A stretch of 64,000 bases of DNA. Origin: Liolophura sinensis (taxonomy: Eukaryota; Mollusca; Polyplacophora; Chitonida; Chitonidae). The translations under genes and the position numbers were made by a program. The stretch is taken from positions 1,736,001 to 1,800,000 of the forward strand of contig NC_088304.1 in NCBI RefSeq assembly GCF_032854445.1, read 5' to 3'. The notes under the pieces are model-generated. The model was not told where the DNA came from, did not search any database, and saw only the letters and a list, made by a program, of their open reading frames with translations. Shown here piece after piece: positions 1 through 11,810 of this stretch. Numbering within the stretch: position 1 is the stretch's first letter; each line of letters begins with the position of its first letter.

Positions 1-360
1 AGCTGGACTAATGATGCAAAGAAAGGTAGATTAAAACTCACAGTAATAAGTGTAGCTACCTACATCATTTGAGGACATTCATCTCGCCATAACTTCCCGC
101 TTCTCGAATCTTCTTCAAAAAGTCTCATAAAATCCAAAACCACATTGTTTTGAAAACTAGTTGTACTGAAGGAGAATAAATGCTATATCACTGCATAATA
201 CAGTCTACCCTCAGATAATAAGGCTTCAGACTGTTCAGTTACTGAAACCTACCCTGTAACCTAGTGGGTTGCAGGTGAACATACCTACCTATAAATAGGT
301 TACTGGTGTGTGGTCTCATCTCAAGAGTATCACAGAGTATATCATACATACTTTAACAGC

Positions 361-1478
361 GAAATGTGAGTATTAGCGATGTGAACAGGGTGCATAGAAT
401 AAGCTAGAACAGTGCAATATAAGTATTAGCAATATAAACAGTGCATAGAACAAGCTAGAACAGCACAGTGTAAGCATTAGCAATATGAACAGAGTGTATA
501 GAACAAGCTAGAACATCACAGTATAAGTATTAGCAATATGAACAGAGTGTATAGAACAAGCTAGAACATCGCAGTATAAGTATTAGCAATATGAACAGAG
601 TGTATAGAATAAGCTAGAGCAGTGCAGTATAAGTATTAGCAATATGAAGAGAGTGTATAGAACAAGCTAGAACAGCACAGTATAAGTATTAGCAATCCAA
701 GCTAGAACAGCGCAGTATAAGTATTAGCAATATGAACAGAGTGTATAGAACAAGCTAGAACATCGCAGTATAAGTATTAGCAATATGAACAGAGTGTATA
801 GAACAAGCTAGAACATCGCAGTATAAGTATTAGCAATATGAACAGAGTGTATAGAACAAGCTAGAACATCGCAGTATAAGTATTAGCAATATGAACAGAG
901 TGTATAGAACAAGCTAGAACATCGTAGTATAAGTATTAGCAATATGAACAGAGTGTATAAAACAAGCTAGAGCAGTGCAGTATAAGTATTAGCAGTATGA
1001 ACAGAGTGTATAGAACAAGCTAGAACATCGCAGTGTAGGTATTAGCAGTATGGACAGGGTGTATACAAGCTAGAAAAGCGCAATGTAAATATTAGCAATA
1101 TGAACAGTGTACATCAGACATGATAGAGCAGCAAAACATTAGCATTAGCAATTTGAATGAAGTGCATCGAATACGCTGGATTTACGACAGCGAAATGTGA
1201 ACATTAGTTATATGAACAAAGTATGTCATACATATACATGAGCGATGTCAACAGAGTGTAACACTTTGCAACAACAGCAAGGTAAAAGCATTAGCAATAC
1301 ATGTATGAACAGAATATCGAACAAGCTTCGTTGACAACAGCAAGCAACAGTAAGCATTAGCAATATGAACAGCGTATATCAGATATGCTAGAACAGCAAA
1401 GGGTAAGCATTAGCGATATGAACGAAGTGTATCGACCATGCTAGAACAGTGAAATGTAAGCATTAGGTATATGAACAG
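361..1478 (+). repeat. Minisatellite, ~53-bp unit
   Basis: About twenty tandem units are built around gtattagcaatatgaacag followed by agtgtatagaacaagctaga. Units are nearly identical between about 480 and 1030 and decay towards both edges, where spacing also becomes irregular. The unit shares the attagcgatatgaa-agagt core with the 51-bp array at 3037-4430, so both come from one ancestral unit. Confidence 0.9.
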
Positions 1479-2418
1479 GTATATGCTGCTGCCTTGAAAT
1501 GACGCGCTCATCTGGACCCAAAAGATTCGTACTGTATTTCAGTCGAATCTTCGCTATGTCGAACCCTGATCATGGAGATAGTTTGTAATGGCTGGAAAAA
1601 GCAGAAATATGAGCGTGATTGATGATAATTGTATGATATAAAATGTAGACAAGAATTTTAAGAATTTCTAGCATGTCTTGCAATTAAGTGTTGAAATGAA
1701 GTCTTGAAATAAGGGAACATTATCACATGTAAAAGGATTTACCACGCTTAACATTACTCAATGGATTGCTTTACCCGCAAATCAAGAGTCTGTTATCTTC
1801 AAGAAAGGCAAACTTTAGACCTGCATGACAAGAGTATATCAAGAATTCTTTGTTTTTTTCTGGACTGATGTATTTTTAAGGGAACAAACATGAATTCACC
1901 TAGACAGTGTGTAAGAATAAAAAGGTGGCAGCAACACATTGTTACATCGCTGGAATGGTGACAGCAAATCTGTTGCTCAAAATAAATACAAAGTCTTGTC
2001 CAGTCATCGTAATCCAAGCAAAGGTTACTCCAAAATACATATATTTTCTTTTTATGTACATAACAGCTGAACAGATTGATGATGTTTTTCAACCAGATTC
2101 CCACCGCTCAGACAGACAAGCCTCATGGCAGTTTGAAAGAAACATAACCAGTGAGGAGATTCGCAGTTTTTTTTCTGAACTGACCACCATTCGGTGTTTT
2201 AGTAAATGTACTGTAAACTAACTGCACCAAAAAGAGAGTGCCACTTACAAGGAGAATTCATAATTGTGCACAGAATGTCGTTCCACCAGATTACCTGAAC
2301 ACTTGTGCTACTGGTGAATTTCATCAGTCCAACTTTAGGCTTTAGAAAATAAAAATGAACAACTTGGAGGCAACGGCAGCATCATATGTAGGGAGGGGTC
2401 TTGTAGAGCACACCCAGG

Positions 2419-2685
2419 GCCTCTGTGTCTCAGTTGGTTAGAGCGCTTGTGCAGCGCAATGACCCAGGAGCCTCTCACCAATGCGGTCATTGGGAGTCCA
2501 AGTCCAGCTCATGCTGGCTTCCTCTTCGTCCGTACGTGGGAAGGTCTGGCAGCAACCTGTGGATGGTCATGGGTTTCCCTGGGCTCTGCCCGTTTTTCTC
2601 CCACCATAATGCTGGCTGCCGTCATATAAGTGAAATATTCTTGAATACTGCATAAAACACCAATCAAATAAATAAATAAATTAAT
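2419..2685 (+). mobile_element. tRNA-derived SINE, full length
   Basis: The head (gcctctgtgtctcagttgg) resembles a tRNA with an A box, and a degenerate B-box-like segment lies about 50 bp further on. A long unrelated body follows, with the tail caccaatcaaataaataaat. This is one of the most complete copies of the family and works as a reference for the many fragments elsewhere in the window. It sits inside the kinase intron in the sense orientation. Confidence 0.85.
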
Positions 2686-3036
2686 AGCACCCAACAAGCA
2701 TGAAGGGAAACAATTCAGCTAAAGTCACGTTTGTTCCTGGACTCTCCTTCGATCATGTCTCATGGTTTACCCAGATATGGTAGGATTGCCATTGTCAGCA
2801 AAGTTTTTATTTATCATTTTATTTAATTAATTTTTCTTTAATAAAGACTTGGTATTCACTCAAATCTGGCCAAAGTGATGTCTAGAGACGTACTTGCGAA
2901 AAAAATTTTGCCCCTTTTCCAGTGAATGTTGTGATACTTAAACAAAAAAAGAAAAAAAAAGTAAGGGACACCACACCGTCGTGTTAATTTCTATTTCACG
3001 GTAAATCGACCCGCGTAAATTCGAGGGAGCAGTGTA

Positions 3037-4430
3037 TCATACATACTATAGTCTACACATTAGCGATATGCATAGAGTATGGGTTATGCTACAGCATCAA
3101 AATGTAGGCATTGGCGATATGAATAGAGAATCGGTTATGCTACAGCATCAAAATGTAGGCATTAGCGATATGAATGGAGTATCGGTTATGCTACAGCATC
3201 AAAATGTAGGCATTAGCGATATGAATAGAGTATGGGTTATGCTACAGCATCAAAATGTAGGCATTAGCGATATGCATAGAGTATGGGTTATGCTACAGCA
3301 TCAAAATGTAGCCATTAGCGATATGCATAGAGTATGGGTTATGCTACAGCATCAAAATGTAGCCATTAGCGATATGCATAGAGTATGGGTTATGCTACAG
3401 CATCAAAATGTAGCCATTAGCGATATGCATAGAGTATGGGTTATGCTACAGCATCAAAATGTAGGCATTAGCGATATGAATGGAGTATCGGTTATGCTAC
3501 AGCATCAAAATGTAGGCATTAGCGATATGAATAGAGAATCGGTTATGCTACAGCATCAAAATGTAGCCATTAGCAATATGAGTAGAGTATTGGTTATGCT
3601 ACAGCATCAAAATGTAGGCATTAGCGAAATGAATGGAGTATCGGTTATGCTACAGCATCAAAATGTAGGCATTAGCGATATGAATAGAGAATCGGTTATG
3701 CTACAGCATCAAAATGTAGCCATTAGCAATATGAATGGAGTATGGGTTATGCTACAGCATCAGAATGTAGGCATTAGTGATATGAATGGAGTATCGGTTA
3801 TGCTACAACATCAAAATGTAGGCATTAGCTATATGAGTGGAGTATCGGTTATGCTACAGCATCAAAATGTAGGCATTAGCAATATGAATGGAGTATCGGT
3901 TATGCTACAACATCAAAATGTAGCCATTAGCGATATGAATGAAGTATCGGTTATGGTACAACATCAAAATGTAGGCATTAGCAATATGAATGGAGTATCG
4001 GTTATGCTACAACATCAAAATGTAGGCATTAGCTATATGAGTGGAGTATCGGTTATGCTACAGCATCAAAATGTAGGCATTAGCAATATGAATGGAGTAT
4101 CGGTTATGGTACAGCATCATAATGTAGGCATTAGCGATATGAATAGAGAATCGGTTATGCTACAACATCAAAATGTAAGCATAGTGATATGAATAGTGTA
4201 CCTGTTATGCTACAGCATTAAAATGAAAGAATTAGTGATCTGAACAGAGAATTAAATAAGCTAGAACGGGGAAATGTTAGCATTAGCAGTATGAACAGAG
4301 TGTCGAACAAGATAGAACAGGGAAATGTAAGCATTATATGAACAGAGTGTGTCATACATACTACAACAGAAAGATATAAGCATTATCAATATGAACAGAG
4401 AGTACCGGTTATGCTGCAGCAGTAAAAGGT
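3037..4430 (+). repeat. Minisatellite, 51-bp unit, open in one frame
   Basis: About 22 regular units occupy 3060-4190, followed by a decayed tail to about 4430. The unit is 51 bp, a multiple of three, so one frame stays open for 386 codons with a 17-residue period (MNGVSVMLQHQNVGISD and variants). Array position within an intron, lack of a plausible gene context and the related non-open 53-bp array argue that this is not a protein gene. Variants differ mainly at the g/c of gtagCcatt and in the atcgg/atggg block. Confidence 0.9.
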
Positions 4431-4824
4431 GAAAGAATTGTTGTATTCTAGTCTGCCAGTTACAGCAGATTATATTTAACCGTATCAAGAGTTGCTGATC
4501 AGGCTGTTGGAGTAAAACAGTGACCATAAAATGTGGTTAAAAAAAAAAAAAAAATTGAATGGTAATAGTAAAACTACTGGCTTATCCGTTTTGGAAACAA
4601 GTTTATGTGTTAAATGGTGTGCAATGGTGTTTGTATGTAACATAATTTTTTGCATAAACTTTCATGTTTATTTTGGCTGGTAATTTCCAGGAATAAAAAT
4701 ACTGTTAAAGTTTCACTGTTAGACCTACAAATGTGAATTCAAGTAGTGGATCATGATTAAAATAACTCTCACAAGTCAACATTTTCAGTCCTGTGCCATG
4801 ATCTCCTTTCTGCAAACTTGACAG

Positions 4825-5007
4825 GTGCGGTTGGATGAGACCCAGGTTGCTGAAGCTAACGAGCTGAGGCAGAGGCTATTACAGGAACTGGAGCTACTGA
4901 CCGCTTACCAGAGTAAAATCAAAATGCAGACAGAAGCGCAGCATCAGAGGGAAAGGAAAGCCCTGGAGGATCGGGTGTCATTGAGGAGAGCGCTACTGGA
5001 GCAAAAA
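4825..5007 (+). CDS. TAOK: TAO-family serine/threonine kinase, penultimate coding exon
   Basis: This 61-codon exon is flanked by an acceptor (cttgacag, AG at 4823-4824) and a donor (aaaaa|gtcagt, GT at 5008), phase 0 at both ends. It reads [16 protein letters not shown], then contains [16 protein letters not shown] and ends [12 protein letters not shown]. This is the highly conserved C-terminal coiled-coil of TAO kinases (TAOK1-3, fly Tao), Ste20-like kinases that act in p38/JNK and Hippo signalling and microtubule regulation. The kinase domain and middle exons lie upstream of the window. The sequence is helical and rich in Glu, Gln and Arg as expected. It joins in frame to the exon at 10744. 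The family call is strong; which vertebrate paralogue is closest cannot be decided from this part. Confidence 0.92.
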
Positions 5008-5138
5008 GTCAGTGATTACGGGCTGGAGGAGTTTTATTTCAAACATGAAATCTTGTATTTGCTACTATCACTATTCTAAGTAAGATTTAGATGGTCCAGG
5101 TTCTACCTCTTGGCCAGCTAAAGGGTTCTGTAGACTGA

Positions 5139-7469
5139 CATGACATGACATTTCTGTCAGTGTATGTCTGTTCGTCAGTCTGTGTGTGACATGATGACAA
5201 TGTATGTCTGTCCGTTAGTCTGTGTGTGATATGATGATAATGTATGTCTGTCCGTCATTGTGTGTACGACATGATCACAGGGTATGTCTGTCCGTCAGTC
5301 TGTGTGTGACATGATGACAGTGTATATCTGTCCGTCATTGTGTGTATGACATGATCACAGGGTATGTCTGTCCATCAGTCTGTGTGACATGATGACAAAG
5401 TTTGTCTGTCCGTCAGTCTGTGTTTGACATGATCATAGTGTATGTCTGTCGGTCAGTCTGTGTGACATGATCACAGGGTATGCCTGCCCATCAGTCTGTG
5501 TGACATGATCAGTGTATATCTGTCAGTCTGTGACATGATCACAGTGTATGTCTGCCCATCAGTCTGTGTGTGACATGATCACAGTGTATGTCTGTCTGTC
5601 AGTCTGTGTGTGACATGATGACAATGTTTGTCTGTCCATCAGTCTGTGTGTGACATGATCACAGTGTATATCTGTCCATCAGTCTGTGTGACATGATCGC
5701 AGTGTATGTCTGTTTGTCAGTCTGTGTGACATGATCGCAGTGTATGTCTGTCTGTCAGTCTGTGTGACATGATCACAGTGTATGTCTGTCTGTCAGTCTG
5801 TGTGACATGATCACAGTGTATGTCTGTCCGTCAGTCTGTGTGACATGATCACAGTGTACATCTGTCTGTCGGTCTGTGTGACATGATCACAGTGTACGTC
5901 TGTTTGTCGGCCTGTGTGACATGATCACAGTGTATGTCTGTCCGTCAGTCTGTGTGACATGATCACAGTGTATGTCTGTCCATCAGTCTGTGTGACATGA
6001 TCACAGTGTATGTCTGCCCGTCGGACTGTGTGACATGATCACAGTGTATGTCTGTCCGTCAGTCTGTGTGACATGATCACAGTGTATGTCTGTCCGTCAT
6101 TGTGTGTGTGACATGATGACAGTGTATGTCTGCCCATCAGTCTGTGTGACATGATCACAGTGTATGTCTGTTGGTCAGTCTGTGTGACATGATCACAGTG
6201 TATGTCTGTTGGTCAGTCTGTGTGATATGATCACAGTGTATGTCTGTCGGTCAGTCTGTGTGACATGATCACAGTGTATGTCTGTCCGTCGGACTGTGTG
6301 ACATGATCACAGTGTATGTCTGTCCGTCAGTCTGTGTGACATGATCACAGTGTATGTCTGTCCATTAGTCTGTGTGACATGATCACAGTGTATGTCTGTC
6401 CGTCATTGTGTGTGTGACATGATATCAGTGTATGTCTGTCCGTCAGTCTGTGTGACATGATCACAGTGTATGTCTGCCCATCAGTCTGTGTGACATGATC
6501 ACAGTGTATGTCTGCCCATCAGTCTGTGTGTGACATTATCACAGTGTATGTCTGTCTGTCAGTCTGTGTGACATGATCAGTGTATGTCTGTCAGTCTGTG
6601 TGACATGATCACAGTGTATGTCTGTCGGTCAGTCTCTGTGATATGATCACAGTGTATGTCTGTTGGTCAGTCTGTGTGACATGATCACAGTGTATGTCTG
6701 TCCGTCAGTCTGTGTGATATGGTCGCAGTGTATGTCTGTCGGTCAGCCTGTGTGACATCATCACAGTGTATGTCTGTCCGTCACTCTGTGTGACATGATC
6801 ACAGTGTATGTCTGTCTGTCAGTCTGTGTGACATGATGACAATGTATGTCTGTCGGTCAGTCTGTGTGACATCATAGTGTATGTCTGTCCGTCAGTCTGT
6901 GTTTGACATGATCATAGTGTATGTCTGTCGATCAGTCTGTGTGACATTATCACAGTGTATGTCTGTCCGTCAGTCTGTGTGACATGATCATAGTGTATGT
7001 CTGTCAGTCTGTGTGACATGATCACAGTGTGTGTCTGCCCATCAGTCCGTGTGTGACATGATCACAGTGTATGTCTGTCTGTCAGTCTGTGTGTGACATG
7101 ATGACAAAGTTTGTCTGTCCGTCAGTCTGTGTTTGACATGATCACAGTGTATGTCTGTCAGTCAGTCTGTGTGACATGATATCAGTGTACTGTTGTCTGG
7201 CAGCTGTGAGTGAGGCAAATCTTGCATATCTAGCTTTGTTAGTAGTCCTAAATTACACTGTGTGACATGATATCAGTGTATGTCTGTCCATCAGTCTGTG
7301 TGACATGATGACAAAGTTTGTCTGTCCGTCAGTCTGTGTTTGACATGATCATAGTGTATGTTTGTCGATCAGTCTGTGTGACATGATCACAGTGTATGTC
7401 TGTCAGTCTGTGTGACATGATCACAGTGTATGTCTGTCTGTCAGTCTGTGTGTGACATGATCACAATGT
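5139..7469 (+). repeat. Minisatellite, 38-bp unit (about 60 copies)
   Basis: The unit runs gacatgatcacagtgtatgt followed by ctgtccgtcagtctgtgt. Length variants arise from an extra gt (40 bp) and from units lacking the ccgtcagt block. One strand is TG/CA-rich, with a recurring TGATCA palindrome. The array is interrupted once, at 7188-7254, by a segment also found downstream of the kinase stop codon. Confidence 0.92.
7188..7254 (+). repeat. 67-bp insert in minisatellite, identical to 11415-11481
   Basis: The segment from tactgttgtctggcagctg to agtagtcctaaatt does not belong to the 38-bp unit. Base-by-base reading shows no difference from 11415-11481, in the same orientation 4227 bp downstream. 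On both sides the array carries the same rare variant (tgtgtgacatgatatcagtg), as if the host unit had been duplicated around the insert. Confidence 0.9.
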
Positions 7470-7624
7470 AAGATAAACTAAAACCACTTCACATAAAGGT
7501 TTCATACTTGAAATGCAGGCGCATATTGAAGTGAACTAGGTACCTCTTTAAACTGGGATGCTGTTTTATTTTCTGGTGTTCATTGTAACATCTAAGACTT
7601 AAAAAAGAGGAAGTTGTAAGCTCT

Positions 7625-7808
7625 GGCGGGGTGGCTTACTTGCCTTTGGTTAATCATCTCGGTGTGAAGGAGAACTAGATAAAAGAACGATGGAAATCCC
7701 TCCTACAACAAGGAGGCACATTACATGCACTCTAATGATTCCTTCGTCATCAAATGACTGAAAATTGTAAACTATGACGTTAAACCCCAACCTGACAACA
7801 CTCTCTGA
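7625..7808 (+). repeat. Second dispersed repeat family (SINE-like), copy 1
   Basis: The segment is related to 55761-55949. Both carry a ggtggaaatcc/gatggaaatcc block, then ctacaacaaggaggc, then a cactcta/cgctcta-cgtcgtca-gactgaaaa core, and end in tatgacgttaaacccca or the like. The copies have diverged by roughly a quarter. The gacgttaaaccc tail before a run of cact repeats is typical of a mobile short element. Confidence 0.6.
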
Positions 7809-7930
7809 CAACGGAAAATATAGCATAGTCCTGTACAGCTAGTTTATTATCTAATTGTTTTGCATGTGACAGTTCCGTAGTATTGCACATGGGAAGCTGT
7901 TAAACCCTGTCACATCAGGTCCAGACTCAA

Positions 7931-10477
7931 TCCCGACCATGGACTTATCTCATTATTCCTGACCGTGAACCTATCTCATTATTCCTGACCGTGAACCTAT
8001 CTCATTATTCCTGACCATCAACCTGGCTCACTATTCCTGATCATGGACGTATCTCATTATTCCCGACCATGGACCTATCTCATTATTCCCGATTATGGAC
8101 CTATCTCATTATTCCTGACCATGAACCTATCTCACTATTCCCGACTAAGGACATATCTCATTATTCCCGACCATGAACCTATCTCATTATTCCCGACCAT
8201 GGACTTATCTCATTATTCCTGACCATGAACCTATCTCATTATTCCTGACCATGAACCTGTCTCACTTTTCCTGATCATGGACGTATCTCATTATTCCCGA
8301 CCATGGACCTGTCTCACTATTCCCGATTATGGATGTATCTCATTATTCCCGACCATGGACCTATCTCATTATTCCTGACCATGAACCTGTCTCACTATTC
8401 CCGATTATAGACGTATCTCATTATTCCCGACATGGACTTATCTCATTATTCCTGACCATGAACCTATCTCACTATTCCCGACCATGGACCTGTCTCATTA
8501 TTCCCGACCATGGACCTATCTCATTATTCCCGACCATTTACCTATCTCATTATTCTCGATTATGGACCTATCTCATTATTCCTGACCATGAACCTATCTC
8601 ATTATTCCCAACCATGAACCTATCTCATTATTCCCGATTATGGGCCTATCTCATTATTCCCGATTGTGGACCTATCTCATTATTCCCGATCATGGACGTA
8701 TCTCATTATTCCCGATTATGGACCTATCTCATTATTCCTGACCATGAACCTATCTCACTATTCCCGATTATGGACCTATCTCATTATTCCCGATTATGGA
8801 CCTATCTCATTATTCCTGACCATGGACCTATCTCACTATTCCCGATTATGGACCTATCTCCTTATTCCCGATTATGGACGAATCTCATTATTCCCGACCA
8901 TGAACCTATCTCATTATTCCCGATTATGGGCCTATCTCATTATTCCCGATTGTGGACCTATCTCATTATTCCTGATCATGGACGTATCTCATTATTCCCG
9001 ATTATGGACCTATCTCATTATTCCTGACCATGAACCTATCTCACTATTCCCGATTATGGACCTATCTCATTATTCCCGATTATGGACCTATCTCATTATT
9101 CCTGACCATGGACCTATCTCACTATTCCCGATTATGGACCTATCTCATTATTCCCGATTATGGACGAATCTCACTATTCCTGACCATGAACCTATCTCAC
9201 TATTCCCGATTATGGACCTATCTCATTATTCCCGATTATGGACCTATCTCATTATTCCCGATTATGGACCTATCTCACTATTCCCGATTATGGACCTATC
9301 TCATTATTCCCGATCATGGACGTATCTCATTATTCCCGATTATGGACCTATCTCATTATTCCTGACCATGAACCTATCTCACTATTCCCGATTATGGACC
9401 TATCTCATTATTCCCGATTATGGACCTATCTCATTATTCCTGACCATGGACCTATCTCACTATTCCCGATTATGGACCTATCTCCTTATTCCCGATTATG
9501 GACGAATCTCATTATTCCCGATCATGGACGTATCTCATTATTCCCGATTATGGGCCTATCTCATTATTCCCGATTATGGACCTATCTCATTATTCCCGAT
9601 CATGGACGTATCTCATTATTCCCGATTATGGACCTATCTCATTATTCCTGACCATGAACCTATCTCACTATTCCCGATTATGGACCTATCTCATTATTCC
9701 CGATTATGGACCTATCTCATTATTCCTGACCATGGACCTATCTCACTATTCCCGATTATGGACCTATCTCCTTATTCCCGATTATGGACGAATCTCACTA
9801 TTCCTGACCATGAACCTATCTCACTATTCCCGATTATGGACCTATCTCATTATTCCCGATTATGGACCTATCTCATTATTCCCGATTATGGACCTATCTC
9901 ACTATTCCCGATTATGGACCTATCTCATTATTCCCGATTATGGACCTATCTCCTTATTCCCGATTATGGACGAATCTCATTATTCCTGACCATGGACCTA
10001 TCTCACTATTCCCGATTATGGACCTATCTCCCTATTCCCGATTATGGACCTATCTCCCTATTCCCGATTATGGACCTATCTCATTATTCCTGACCATGGA
10101 CCTATCTCACTATTCCCGATTATGGACCTATCTCATTATTCCCGATTATGGACCTATCTCATTATTCCTGACCATGAACCTATCTCACTATTCCCGATTA
10201 TGGACCTATCTCATTATTCCCGATTATGGACCTATCTCATTATTCCTGACCATGAACCTATCTCACTATTCCCGATTATGGACCTATCTCATTATTCCCG
10301 ATTATGGACCTATCTCACTATTCCCGATTATGGACCTATCTCATTATTCCCGATTATGGACCTATCTCATTATTCCCGATTATGGACCTATCTCATTATT
10401 CCTGACCATGGACCTATCTCCCTATTCCCGATTATGGACCTATCTCCCTATTCCCGATTATGGACGAATCTCATTAC
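7931..10477 (+). repeat. Minisatellite, 26-bp unit (about 98 copies)
   Basis: The unit is cccgattatggacctatctc plus attatt. Variants are cctgaccatgaac, cgatcatggacgt and ctccttatt. Diagnostic variants recur at exact multiples of 26 bp (8861, 9485, 9771 and 9953 are 24, 11 and 7 units apart), so indels are almost absent. One 25-bp unit occurs near 8430. Because 26 is not a multiple of 3 and the unit has no stop in any forward frame, all three + frames stay open with a 26-residue period. These frames are not evidence for genes. Confidence 0.93.
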
Positions 10478-10743
10478 TCATGGTGTTTCTGTGCTAAGTT
10501 TTGCATTCATTGAAGATCTCTTGGCCTCCACCAATATGGCTTGTATGTCAAACATTGTATGTCAAGCTTGCCAAAGGGTTGGTGGTTTATTCTGGTGTCA
10601 TTCATTATTAAAACTGACCCACCATTGTGTAAGTGGAAACTTCTCAAGCGTGGCATTGAGAAACTAAGTAGATAAAGAAATAAATCATGCTTCAATGAAT
10701 CAGCCCGTCATTCAGGCAGTGAATCGCTTCTCGTGATTTTCAG

Positions 10744-10986
10744 ATGGACGAGGAGCGGGTAAAATACCAGGAGGAACGTGCTCGCAAGTTGAAGGAGCTT
10801 CATGAGAGACAGGCACGACGTATAGAGGAGTTTGACAGAGAGACTGTAGAAATGGGTCTGAATGCTGCAGAAATTGCTGAGGCGTCGCATGACTCGTTTG
10901 GCGACGAGGACAGTGTGCGTGGAAGTGTTCTAAGCCTCAGCACAAGCAGTAGCACCAGTTCATTTGGCACGCACACAGCGTTATAA
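10744..10986 (+). CDS. TAOK: TAO-family serine/threonine kinase, last coding exon
   Basis: The acceptor is gtgattttcag (AG at 10742-10743); the exon begins in phase 0 and ends with TAA at 10984-10986, giving 80 residues. It continues the coiled-coil directly: after ...RRALLEQK come MDEERVKYQEERARKLKEL and ERQARRIEEFDRETVEMGL. These line up with the TAO kinase region that ends in ERQAREIEAFD. After about 45 residues the sequence turns acidic and then Ser/Thr-rich (SVLSLSTSSSTSSFGTHTAL). The tail is much shorter than the Gly/Pro-rich tail I recall for vertebrate TAOK1. The ATG at the exon start follows the acceptor directly and is not the initiator. Confidence 0.92.
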   Translation: MDEERVKYQEERARKLKELHERQARRIEEFDRETVEMGLNAAEIAEASHDSFGDEDSVRGSVLSLSTSSSTSSFGTHTAL

Positions 10987-11810
10987 CGGTGAACGACAGC
11001 TTGAAGGAACCCGCAGAGAGACTGTGTCCGAGCCGTCTGCCGTGTGTGTGTGCTCTTCTTTTTTTTTTTTTTTTTTTGTGTCACTAGCCCTGTTATAGTT
11101 GATCTTTCTTCCCCTGTGGTTGATGTGGCAGTGCCCCCTCACTTTTGTTTTGCTACAGCCATGTCTGCTCTTCTCAGAGGTCACAAAGTTCAAGCCAGGA
11201 TTGCGCCCAATATCCTGCAAGTCTATGCACTGTGTAGAATGTTTTACTCTTGTCGTTTTGTTTTATTTATTCACCAGTTTCCTGTGAGTTTTTAGAACGA
11301 GACCATGTCATGATTTGCACTATTGTCATCACTCAACAAGTCGTCTGTGAAATTGTATGATCCGACACTTAAACTGCCATAATATGAGAGGTCGTTAAAG
11401 GGAGATAATCCAAATACTGTTGTCTGGCAGCTGTGAGTGAGGCAAATCTTGCATATCTAGCTTTGTTAGTAGTCCTAAATTTGTCAATTCAAGCATATGT
11501 TGATCATGTACTGTGAGTTATATTGGTGCTGATGATAGTATCTCTATCAAATTTTAAACTGAACAGTTTAATAAGAACACTGAGTTGAAAGTCATCTGCA
11601 TTAATAGGAGTGAGAACAGGTCATTGCCATGTACTTCAGGGTAAGCTGAGGCTGGTTTAATCTTGTTTGTCAGTGAGGTTTGGTGTTGGTACCAAAGGGA
11701 GATAATTACGGTGCAACATGTATTACCTAACCAAACTATCCCAAAATTTTTCAAGTAACAACTTAATTTGATTGTAAAAGAAAACTAAATATGAAAAGCA
11801 ATTGAATAAA
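10987..11810 (+). promoter_or_regulatory. Likely TAO kinase 3' UTR with polyA signal at 11805-11810
   Basis: No stop-free coding sequence follows the TAA. The first clear AATAAA after it is at 11805-11810 (attgaataaaattt). The stretch includes a run of about 19 T at 11059-11077 and the 67-bp segment that also sits in the upstream minisatellite. The true cleavage site could be further downstream, because other AATAAA motifs exist (for example near 14466). Confidence 0.4.
11415..11481 (+). repeat. 67-bp segment, identical to 7188-7254
   Basis: This lies in unique-looking sequence downstream of the kinase stop codon, probably in the 3' UTR, without flanking tandem repeats. It is therefore more likely to be the source than the copy inside the 38-bp array. 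No coding potential or RNA fold is evident. Confidence 0.9.

Larger units (their letters stand above)
1..4824 (+). other. Intron of the TAO kinase gene (5' part outside window)
   Basis: Everything upstream of the acceptor at 4823-4824 is best read as one intron of the kinase gene, because the first recognisable exon starts mid-protein at 4825. It holds two related minisatellites (361-1478 and 3037-4430) and one SINE. The stretch 1480-2400 is AT-rich unique-looking sequence with no motif I recognise. The 2690-3030 stretch contains only short A/T runs. A small unrecognised exon cannot be excluded. Confidence 0.6.
5008..10743 (+). other. Last intron of the TAO kinase gene
   Basis: The 5.7-kb intron runs from donor gtcagt to acceptor gtgattttcag. 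Roughly 85% of it is two minisatellites (38-bp and 26-bp units). A second SINE-like repeat lies between them at 7625-7808. No further exon is needed: the proteins of the two flanking exons join without a gap when compared with the remembered TAO kinase C-terminus. Confidence 0.85.

Noticed and set aside
3032-4192. 386-codon ORF with 17-residue repeats
   Set aside because: Produced by a 51-bp minisatellite whose length is a multiple of three. It has no signal peptide, domain or flanking exon logic and lies in a kinase intron.
5139-7469. CRISPR-like appearance of a regularly repeated array
   Set aside because: Units are contiguous with no unique spacers, and the genome is eukaryotic.
8329-10667. 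Many overlapping long + strand ORFs (up to 475 codons) reading MDLSHYSRLWTYLIIPDYGP-like repeats
   Set aside because: They are the three frames of a stop-free 26-bp tandem repeat inside an intron. All frames give the same periodic peptide, so openness carries no coding information.
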